Shown: in pieces, positions 25,907 through 33,341 of the stretch
Numbering within the stretch: position 1 is the first letter of the stretch
Layout of the letters: every line of letters starts with the position of its first letter
Source: Novosphingobium sp. FKTRR1
Lineage (GTDB): Bacteria > Pseudomonadota > Alphaproteobacteria > Sphingomonadales > Sphingomonadaceae
NCBI RefSeq assembly: GCF_020404405.1
Contig: NZ_JAIZDA010000001.1
Coordinates: 186,001-250,000 of the forward strand
Reading direction: 5' to 3'
Length of the DNA stretch: 64,000 nt
Translations under genes and position numbers: made by a program
The notes under the pieces: generated by a model
What the model was told of the DNA's origin: nothing
Databases searched by the model: none
The model's input: only the letters and a program-made list of their open reading frames with translations

Positions 25907-28900
25907 AGCCACCCGAACAGTTTCTTTCTGGGAAGTTCGCTCACGGTCACGTGCATACCCTCGGCGTAAACCGGAGATCGCCGCAGCGGGATGCCGCTGT
26001 CTGCTACCACAACGTCGATCCGGTGACGGCCCTGTTCGCGCAGGACTTTGGGCAGCATCACCTGAAATCCGTAATCGCTTTGCGGGATGCCTCCGGCCAG
26101 CAAGTCCTCGCGCTCACGGTTGGCGCGCAAGCGGGTGAGCGGGGCGCCATCGACAAACACGGCAAGGTCGACGCGCAAGTCGGGCATCGTCGGATACCAC
26201 GCCCAGCCATAGACCAGACCCATCTCGCCCGGATCGCAAAACCCGTTGACGCCGCACTTTTCCAGCGGGGCGTCGGCCGCCATGGCCACCCCTTCGCCCA
26301 GCATAAGCGACGATCCGGCCACTTTTACCTGCCATGCAACTGTTGCTGAGCGTGCCGGCTTGTGCGGCAGGTCGATGACGAAGCCGTGGCGCATGGCCTC
26401 GGGCGGCAGCAAGGACATGGCCGGGAACACGTGGCTGGCAGGATGCAGCGTGGTGACCCCGTCGACAGTCAGTTCCACCTGCAAGGGCCGGTTCGACTGC
26501 CCGGCGCGAGGCCCGATCGTGGTGACCCAGCCTTGCAGGCGGCCATCGTGCAAGCCGATGAACTGTCCAACGAGATTGCCTTCGCTCGCAACTTCGCCGC
26601 GTTCGATCAGGCTGGCCAGCGCATTCGATGTGGTCTGACGCGCGGGCGGCGGGGGTGCCCGCTTGGCCGGGACCAGCGAGCCGTCCTCGTACCGGTCGAG
26701 CAAGCCCAGCAAGCCAGAACGCTCGGCCACCGGGCGCTTCTTGCCGCGCTTGGCAGCACCTTGCCCGCGCCCGGCAGGCTTTTCGGTCGTCGCCCCTTGC
26801 GCCTGCGCAGCCTTGGGCGCCGCGACGACAGCGGCGGCGCGCGCGGTTTCGGCGGCCTTTCCGGCATTGGCGAACTTGGCGACGACCACTTGCGCTGGCG
26901 GCTGCGCGGCGGGTTCGGGGCTGGACAGGCCCGTGATCATCCGCGCCAGCAGGCCTTCGGCCTTGGTCACGTTCTCTTGCGCCGGAGACTTGCGCTTGCC
27001 ACCGCCAGCACCCCCGCGCATCTGCAATCCGCGCGCAAAGAGCAGCAGGTCGCGGATGCCCAATGGCGACGCCGCCAGCTTTGGCCGGATCACGCGGAAC
27101 GTACTGGCCGACAGATCATAACCGCGCAAACGCATCCAATCGGCCGAGCGCGCCTGGATCGCACCGAGTTCGAGCAGCGCGGTCTCGCACTGTTCGCCTG
27201 CTAGCTGTGCCTTTGCCACGAACTCGTGATCGTAGCCCAGCACGCGATAGTCGGCGGTGAACCCGCCCAGCCGCCGGAACGCCTCTGCCCGCACGAACAG
27301 CGGCAATTCGCGCGTATCGTTGCGGCAAAAACTGTCCGAAGCGCTGCCGATGACCAGTGCGCGCAGCGGTGGCGTCGCGTCGGCATCTGCCGGATCAAGC
27401 ACGCGGTGCAGGTAATTGAGCAGCCCTGCCCCGCTCGATGCGGCAATGCTCTCCAATGCGGACAGCGCAGGCTTCTCCAGCCCCGCCCCTTCCCACAAGA
27501 ACAACAGGAAGCGCCCACGCGCGCGCTGCGCCAAAAGATTGAAAGCCGCACCTGCATCAAGGTCGAAGGCATCGACAACATCGCCGACGAAGCCATGTGC
27601 GGCCAGCATCTGGCGCGCATCATCAATGGCGGCCACGTCATCGCCATCGACCGCGACCAGCACTTCGGCAGCCGGATGCTTTTGCTGGGCAACGCTGGCT
27701 AAAGTGCGGCCTAGCGCGTTGGTATCGCCGGTGAAGTAGATGCAGACACTGGTGGCCGGTTGACCGTTTGTCCGCGCGCCCGCCGAACCTGCCGCGCGCG
27801 AAGGCTCGCGGGCCTGAGCGATCAGCCGCTCGCGCAGGCCTGCACCCAACTGGCGGTGGAACCGGCGCCATGTCGCCAGGTTCGCGTCGTTGTCGAAGCT
27901 GGGGCGCGGGACCATCCCGCCCAGCGCCAGCGCCTCTTCCAGCTTGTCGCCGACCGAAACCGGATGCGGCTGACACAGGACCGCCTCGCGGTCATCGGCA
28001 TGGATCAGTTCGGCATTGCCACCGACATTGGTGCACACGCTGGGGATGCCGCAGATGGCCGCTTCATAGATCGCCATCGAGCTGTTTTCGATGATCGACG
28101 GCATTACCGCGAGGCGCTTGTCCCCCAGCAGATACTCGATCGCCTCGAACTGCTGGAATTCGGTCAGGATCTGCACATCGCACGGCCACTGTTCGGTGAC
28201 CGAACGGATGTATTCGGGCGTGGTCTGGTCGGGGTGCGAGGCCATGCGCGCGCCCGGCTTGCCCATGAAAGTGATGCGCGGAGGCAGTTTCACGCCCTTG
28301 CGGATCAGGCGGCGGATCGCCTGACAGAACACGAACAGGCCTTTGCGCGCCTCAAGCCGGCCGAAAAACACGATCTCGTTGATCGGGGTCCGCTCGCCGC
28401 GCGTCAGCTGGCGCGCCTGCATCAGCGGTTCGAGCGTGGTGAAGGTGGCGACGTTGGGCTGCACGAATGTGCGGTCGCGCGGAATCGCATAGCCTTGGCT
28501 CGCCATCCAGCGCAGCAGGTGCAGCGAACCGCCGATCACCACGTCGGCCAGTTCCACGCTTTGCCGTTCGGCCTGCACTTTGACCAGATCGTCGGCACGT
28601 TCGAGCGGCTGGCTGCCATAAAGCCGGTTCCACAGCCACGGCGAGGAGGTCTTGACGATGAACAGCGTGTCGGCAAACGCGATGCCTTGCCGCTTGGCCA
28701 GCAGGCTGAGATAGCCCGAACCGCGCCATTCCGATACGTGCACCACATCCTGCGGATGCTCGATCAGGTAGCGCATCATGTTGTAGGGTGCGCGCAGCCA
28801 GCGATCTGCGGCGGTCAGGAAACGGTCGCGCACCGCATAGTCGGGCACGGGCACCAGCCGCACGCCACGTTCCGCATACCATGCGATCCAGTGGTCGATC

Positions 28901-29238
28901 GTCTCGACCTCAACCTCGTTGCCGCGCAGATAGAGCACGGTCACCGCGTTGCCTTCGGCGGCCAGCATCATCGCAAGGTGGGCGTACGTGGTGCCGATGC
29001 CACCATTGCGCACCGGGCCGACGATTTCCTCGGTCGCGATGCAGATGCGCTGCGCCTTGGTGGACTCGGGTTCTCCGGCAAACCGGTCGAGCGAGGTGAA
29101 ACGCGTCGTCCAGGCATCGCTGATCCGCGGCAGCAACCCGTCGATCGAACCGTCCGGCAGCGGGCTGCACAAGATCCGCTCGACATCGCTGATGTCGAGG
29201 GCCTCGGAGGACAGGGGATCTGGATCGGATGCGAACAT
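25903..29238 (-). CDS. Large multidomain glycosyltransferase (GT4 + GT2-like + GWA domains)
   Basis: A 1111-residue protein. After about 60 residues comes a full GT4 unit (about residues 60-500): ICIATEEIVGPVRNGGIGTTYAHLA, INEIVFFGRLEARKGLFVFCQAI, and MPSIIENSSMAIYEAAICGIPSVCTNVGGNAELI with the E-x7-E region. A second, GT2-like fold follows (about 510-700: SVCIYFTGDTNALGRTLASV...EVLVAVDGDD...LRRLGGFTADYRVLGYDHEF). Then come a low-complexity Ala/Lys/Pro linker and two C-terminal GWA-type beta modules (HDGRLQGWVTT...; MGLVYGWAWYP...). The ATG at 29236-29238 lies 14 bp after the preceding gene's stop; a longer in-frame start would overlap that gene. It is likely a dual-activity enzyme that could build a disaccharide repeat. 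Confidence 0.88.
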   Translation of the reverse strand: MFASDPDPLSSEALDISDVERILCSPLPDGSIDGLLPRISDAWTTRFTSLDRFAGEPESTKAQRICIATEEIVGPVRNGGIGTTYAHLAMMLAAEGNAVTVLYLRGNEVEVETIDHWIAWYAERGVRLVPVPDYAVRDRFLTAADRWLRAPYNMMRYLIEHPQDVVHVSEWRGSGYLSLLAKRQGIAFADTLFIVKTSSPWLWNRLYGSQPLERADDLVKVQAERQSVELADVVIGGSLHLLRWMASQGYAIPRDRTFVQPNVATFTTLEPLMQARQLTRGERTPINEIVFFGRLEARKGLFVFCQAIRRLIRKGVKLPPRITFMGKPGARMASHPDQTTPEYIRSVTEQWPCDVQILTEFQQFEAIEYLLGDKRLAVMPSIIENSSMAIYEAAICGIPSVCTNVGGNAELIHADDREAVLCQPHPVSVGDKLEEALALGGMVPRPSFDNDANLATWRRFHRQLGAGLRERLIAQAREPSRAAGSAGARTNGQPATSVCIYFTGDTNALGRTLASVAQQKHPAAEVLVAVDGDDVAAIDDARQMLAAHGFVGDVVDAFDLDAGAAFNLLAQRARGRFLLFLWEGAGLEKPALSALESIAASSGAGLLNYLHRVLDPADADATPPLRALVIGSASDSFCRNDTRELPLFVRAEAFRRLGGFTADYRVLGYDHEFVAKAQLAGEQCETALLELGAIQARSADWMRLRGYDLSASTFRVIRPKLAASPLGIRDLLLFARGLQMRGGAGGGKRKSPAQENVTKAEGLLARMITGLSSPEPAAQPPAQVVVAKFANAGKAAETARAAAVVAAPKAAQAQGATTEKPAGRGQGAAKRGKKRPVAERSGLLGLLDRYEDGSLVPAKRAPPPPARQTTSNALASLIERGEVASEGNLVGQFIGLHDGRLQGWVTTIGPRAGQSNRPLQVELTVDGVTTLHPASHVFPAMSLLPPEAMRHGFVIDLPHKPARSATVAWQVKVAGSSLMLGEGVAMAADAPLEKCGVNGFCDPGEMGLVYGWAWYPTMPDLRVDLAVFVDGAPLTRLRANREREDLLAGGIPQSDYGFQVMLPKVLREQGRHRIDVVVADSGIPLRRSPVYAEGMHVTVSELPRKKLFGWL

Positions 29239-29252
29239 CGGCGATGGTTGAC

Positions 29253-30965
29253 TCAGCGATTCGACTTGGTGTGCCTCAACTGGCCGGAGCCAGCGCGAAC
29301 AGTGCCTGTAAATGACTGCTTCCGGGCGATCTTGATGAACTTGGCAAGTTGGCGGGCCCCGATGCAATCCCCGTCCCGCAAGTCCAGTACCGCAGGCGCA
29401 AGCAGGGTTAATGCGGAAGCCGCCGTAGGTTCGTCATATGGCAGTATCATGTCAGTCAGCATCAAGTCGGTGAGCGACGGGGTGATCGGTGCCCCGGCGC
29501 AGGACAATGTGACAGCCCTGCAACCCGGCTCGAACGTCATCCGAATATCGCCGGGGCCGAAGCCTGCGGGCGGATCGCCGACCCAGTGCGAGATCTGGCG
29601 CACCGGCGAAAGGCTGGTGATGCGGGCACAATCGAGCGCCAGACGCACCGGTCTGAGCGGGTCGTGCGCGATGAAGGCGCGCACTTGCGCCTGATATTCA
29701 GGGTAGCGCCGGTCAAGCACGGCGAGACCGGCCTCGATCAGTGCAGCCTTGGCGCTGCCGAAACTGGCCGAGCCGGCATGATAGACCAACGTGTCGGTGG
29801 CCGCCATGTGCCGCCAACCCAGTGCCGCAGCGCGCTGGCAGAAGTCGTTCTCCTCGCCATAACCACGCGGGAATGCCTCGGCATCGAACGGACCTGTAGC
29901 ATCGAGGCAATCACGCCGGATGTACATGCAAAAGCCGACGGCGGTGGGGATCTCGACCGGCGGCAGCGCCAGATCCCGCGCCATGGCGTCAATGGCGCGC
30001 CATGACGTTTCGAGCGGGTGCGGATTGTCGCGCAAGGCGATCGGGTAGGACAGGATCGTGCCGCTGTTGGTCAACGGGGTGACGGTGCCGGTATCGCCTT
30101 GAGCATGGGCGGTGGCGCGCAAACGGTCGATCCAGTGGTCGAACACCTCGGTATCGCTGTTGAGCAGCACCACATCCTCGCCCGCCGCCAGCGCGGCCAG
30201 CCCGGCGTTGACCGTACCGGAAAAGCCGCGATTGCGGTCAAGCCGCAGCAAGGCGACACGGCCAGCCTGCGCAAGCGCGTCGAGCGCCGCCCGCAAGGCT
30301 GCATCGGGTGATGCGTCATCGACCACCAGCACGCGATGGGGCACGTCGCTGGCGGCGTTCAACAGGCTGGCAAGGCAGCGCAGCGTGCGGACCCTTGCGC
30401 CGTGAACCGGAACGATCACGCAAACCATTCCGGGTGTCGCCCGGTCCGTGCCGCGCGCAAGTTCAGTTGCAGTCGGCTCATACGGGATTGGCACCGCGAC
30501 CGAGCTGTCGCGGCCTTCGCGCTGTGCATGAAGCACGAAGTGGCGCAGCGGATCGGCTTTTCGCGCTGCCACGTCCGGATTTGCGGCAAGGTAGGCGCGC
30601 GGATCGAAGCGGACCACGCCGCTTTCATCGGCGGGCGGGCGATGCACGGCATAATGCGCCGCGACGGCCGTTTCGAGCGGGCCGGCGTCGGTCAGACCGA
30701 ACCGCTCTGCATACGCTGGCACATCGACAAGCCGCGCCAGTGCCACGGAACTGCAACAATCCGGGTGATAGGGATCGATCAGTCCCGCCGCCCGCAAGCG
30801 CCGGGCGACCAGCCAGCGCAACGGACCCGCCAACCATGATCTGCCGAGCGACGGCCAACGACCAGAGCAATGCCGCAACAGCCGCTCGCTCCACCGGGCG
30901 GCACGGCGCCCGATCTGGTGGTTCAGGCGGTGCAGCCGGTTCGGCAAGGACGCAAGCCACGACAT
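29253..30965 (-). CDS. GT2-family glycosyltransferase
   Basis: About 570 residues. An Arg-rich N-terminus is followed by a short module VVRFDPRAYLAANPDVAA...LRHFVLHAQREGR, common at the front of surface-glycan glycosyltransferases. The GT-A catalytic domain of family GT2 then has MVCVIVPVHGARVRTLRCLASLL, HRVLVVDDASPD, LRLDRNRGFSGTVNAGLAAL, VVLLNSDTEVFDHWIDRL, and YGEENDFCQRAAALGWRH. About 150 C-terminal residues have no clear assignment. The start is ambiguous: ATG codons lie at 30965 and 30974, and the first lies in a CATG that also holds the start of the divergent gene. It is the first gene of the minus-strand glycosyltransferase block. Confidence 0.88.
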   Translation of the reverse strand: MSWLASLPNRLHRLNHQIGRRAARWSERLLRHCSGRWPSLGRSWLAGPLRWLVARRLRAAGLIDPYHPDCCSSVALARLVDVPAYAERFGLTDAGPLETAVAAHYAVHRPPADESGVVRFDPRAYLAANPDVAARKADPLRHFVLHAQREGRDSSVAVPIPYEPTATELARGTDRATPGMVCVIVPVHGARVRTLRCLASLLNAASDVPHRVLVVDDASPDAALRAALDALAQAGRVALLRLDRNRGFSGTVNAGLAALAAGEDVVLLNSDTEVFDHWIDRLRATAHAQGDTGTVTPLTNSGTILSYPIALRDNPHPLETSWRAIDAMARDLALPPVEIPTAVGFCMYIRRDCLDATGPFDAEAFPRGYGEENDFCQRAAALGWRHMAATDTLVYHAGSASFGSAKAALIEAGLAVLDRRYPEYQAQVRAFIAHDPLRPVRLALDCARITSLSPVRQISHWVGDPPAGFGPGDIRMTFEPGCRAVTLSCAGAPITPSLTDLMLTDMILPYDEPTAASALTLLAPAVLDLRDGDCIGARQLAKFIKIARKQSFTGTVRAGSGQLRHTKSNR

Positions 30966-32532
30966 GCGCTTCATTCTAGCACACCGCACGGCTACGCGCT
31001 TGCGCAACCGTGCCCTGTTCGGGCCGCTGCCGTTTGCGCGGCTCATGGTGTGCGCTATCCTGCACCGCCAGATTGCGGCGATGAAAGGCGTGTTCGACGC
31101 CGGGTTCTATCTCGATCAGATACACTATCCGGTCCAACGGCGGATGGCCGCACGCGCACCCGAACTGCATTATCTGCTGGTCGGGGCGAGGCTGGGACGC
31201 CTGCCCGGCCCCTTGTTCGATTTGCCCCGCGCGCGTGAAACGCATCCCGGCGTACCAGCCCGCCATTTGCTGCGAACGGCGCTGTCCAGTGGAGCGCCTC
31301 CACTGCTTAGGACGGCCGCCCTTCCCGCCGACGATCCGCGCCCCGGCGTGCTGCTGCTCGACCATGCGCGCGGTGGCGGAAGTTCGCAATTCCTCGACCT
31401 CCTTGCCGATCGGCTGGAAGCCGAGGGGGAGCGGGTTATCCGCACCTTGCGCCTCGACCAGCCCGAACCCCGCTTTGCGGTTCGATCCGGCGATCAGGCC
31501 GAGATCATCGGACTTGGCCCTGAGGCCGAGCCGCTGCTTGCTGCGTTGCTGGCCCGGCTGGGTATTACCCGGATGGTGGTCAACCACGTCATCGACCTGC
31601 CGCTGGATGTGGTGGCCAATCTGCCCGCGCTCACCCGCCGTTTGGGCATCACGTATGAAGTGATCCTGCACGATTATCTTGCAGCCTGTCCGCGGGTTAA
31701 TCTGGTGGATGTGTCCGGCCGATATTGCGCACTGCCCGACCTTGCCAGTTGCCAGACATGCGTCGCACCGCTTGGCATTGCCATGGCCGAATGGCGTGCG
31801 GCCAGTGCGGCCTTGCTGCATGGCGCCCAGCGCGTGACCGTCCCCAGCCGCGATCTGGCGATCCGCATGGCCCGGGTGTTCGGCGATATTCCGCTCGATG
31901 TCTGGAACCCCGAGCGCGAGCCGGCTGCCTCTGGCAATCAGACGATACAGCCTGCCGATGCACCGCTGTCGATCGTGGTCATCGGCGCACTCAATCGGCC
32001 TAAGGGCTTCGACGTGCTGCTGGCGCTGGCCGACGAAGCCCGGCGCACCAACGCGCCCGTGCAGTTCACCCTGCTCGGCTACAGCAGCGACGATGCCGCG
32101 CTGCGCCGCGCCGGAGTTACCGTCACCGGCCGTTACCGCAATGCCGACGCCCGCAGCCTGCTGCGCGATCTTGCACCGCATCTGGTGCTGTTTCCCGCCA
32201 TCTGGCCCGAAACCTGGTCGTTCACGCTGACCCATGCTCTTGCCACGGGCAATGCCATCGCCGCATTCGATCTGGGTGCGATTGCCGACCGTCTGCGCGG
32301 TAATCATTCCGCCCATCTGCTGGCGCCGGAACTGGCGAATGTACCTGAGCGGTTGCTACAGCGATTGGTGACGCTGGCACAAGGCCGGCGCAACGCGTTG
32401 GCAAGAACGCAGGCGATCATGCCACCAAACTTGGCCGCGACCCGAACTGACTGGTCAGATCCCGCCAATCCTGAAGGCTGCGTGGCAGAGGCATTGTCGG
32501 CATCTCGCACCCAGCCACCCCGCTTGACGTAA
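30964..32532 (+). CDS. GT4-family glycosyltransferase
   Basis: Up to 522 residues, divergent from the neighbouring GT2 gene. The N-terminus has the module MKGVFDAGFYLDQIHYP...LHYLLVGARLGRLPGPLFD found in surface-glycan glycosyltransferases. A GT-B fold follows: GVLLLDHARGGGSSQFLDLLADRLEAEG starts the acceptor half. The donor half has SIVVIGALNRPKGFDVLLALADEA, FTLLGYSSDDAALRRAGVTVTGRY and a terminal FPAIWPETWSFTLTHALATGNAIAAFD. The ATG at 30964 shares bases with the start of the divergent gene; ATGs at 31045 or 31081 would leave room for promoters and still keep the first module. The 3' end overlaps the convergent HAD gene by 116 bp. Confidence 0.85.
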   Translation: MRFILAHRTATRLRNRALFGPLPFARLMVCAILHRQIAAMKGVFDAGFYLDQIHYPVQRRMAARAPELHYLLVGARLGRLPGPLFDLPRARETHPGVPARHLLRTALSSGAPPLLRTAALPADDPRPGVLLLDHARGGGSSQFLDLLADRLEAEGERVIRTLRLDQPEPRFAVRSGDQAEIIGLGPEAEPLLAALLARLGITRMVVNHVIDLPLDVVANLPALTRRLGITYEVILHDYLAACPRVNLVDVSGRYCALPDLASCQTCVAPLGIAMAEWRAASAALLHGAQRVTVPSRDLAIRMARVFGDIPLDVWNPEREPAASGNQTIQPADAPLSIVVIGALNRPKGFDVLLALADEARRTNAPVQFTLLGYSSDDAALRRAGVTVTGRYRNADARSLLRDLAPHLVLFPAIWPETWSFTLTHALATGNAIAAFDLGAIADRLRGNHSAHLLAPELANVPERLLQRLVTLAQGRRNALARTQAIMPPNLAATRTDWSDPANPEGCVAEALSASRTQPPRLT

Positions 32533-33232
32533 GCAGCACCGCATCACCGCCCAGCGCGCTGGCAGCAAGGGCGAACAGTTCGCGCGGTGGCGCACCAACG
32601 AGCGACGTGGCGCAAACGCCGCTTGCCGCCTCGACAGCGACGACCATAGCCCCCGTATCGGGCAACAACCGACCATCGGTGGTGGGCATCGTGGTATCCC
32701 GATTGGTGGCATAGAACGCAGCGCCGCGCGCCACCTCATTGGCGATCAATTCCAGCCGCTGATAATTCCACGAGGTATCGCGCCCGATCACCACCACATC
32801 GGCATCGCGCTGAACCGGAACCAGCCCGAAGCGTCGCGCTGCATGGGTCAGAATGCGCGAGGCGGCAAACAGGCATCGCGCCTCGGGATGGCGCAGGCCA
32901 ACCAGGCGCAAGGTCTGTTCGCCCGCCAGAAACACCCGGCTTTCAGGCACATCGAGACCGGCGCGATGCAGCTTGGCGCAGAACGTGCGGGCCGTGTCAC
33001 GCGAATTGGCCGAGACGATGGCGAAACGATCGCCAAGCAGCCGCAGTCCGCCGAGAAGATGCCCGGTCGCGATCGGGTCGCGCGGCACACTGCTGTCAAG
33101 ATGGACGATGAATTGCGCGGGCGTGGCTGACACAGCCGAAAGCTGCGGGCCAAGGCCAAGCCCGCCCGTCAGAGCATCGGCGACCAATGCATTGGTCGCC
33201 GGACGCGCATGTCCCCCATCGAAATCCAGCAT
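32417..33232 (-). CDS. NagD-like HAD-fold protein, predicted catalytically dead
   Basis: A 271-residue protein. Its middle resembles NagD/sugar-phosphate phosphatases of the HAD superfamily: ADVVVIGRDTSWNYQRLELIANEVARGAAFYATNRDTTMPTTDGRLLPDTGAMVVAVEAASG. The catalytic motifs are missing. The DxDG(V/T) nucleophile motif reads HLDSSV, the GKP lysine reads VGAPPRE, and the GDxxxTD metal motif is replaced by LLTSSGVAGC. It is therefore probably a binding or regulatory pseudoenzyme. The ATG at 33230-33232 lies 109 bp after the end of the giant adhesin gene, and the 3' end overlaps the convergent glycosyltransferase. Confidence 0.72.
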   Translation of the reverse strand: MLDFDGGHARPATNALVADALTGGLGLGPQLSAVSATPAQFIVHLDSSVPRDPIATGHLLGGLRLLGDRFAIVSANSRDTARTFCAKLHRAGLDVPESRVFLAGEQTLRLVGLRHPEARCLFAASRILTHAARRFGLVPVQRDADVVVIGRDTSWNYQRLELIANEVARGAAFYATNRDTTMPTTDGRLLPDTGAMVVAVEAASGVCATSLVGAPPRELFALAASALGGDAVLLTSSGVAGCEMPTMPLPRSLQDWRDLTSQFGSRPSLVA

Positions 33233-33341
33233 GTTTCCCCCAAGCGGGGGTTATAAAGCGTCAAGTTGCAGTTGCGTGACGAACCGGGTCGATTGCCACA
33301 TTTTTTCAACAATCGAAACCTGCGGGCGGGCCCATCCTCGC

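Noticed and set aside
27760..29694. Long plus-strand frame opposite the multidomain glycosyltransferase
   Set aside because: The translation is His/Arg/Asp-rich without recognisable motifs, whereas the opposite strand encodes canonical GT4 blocks.
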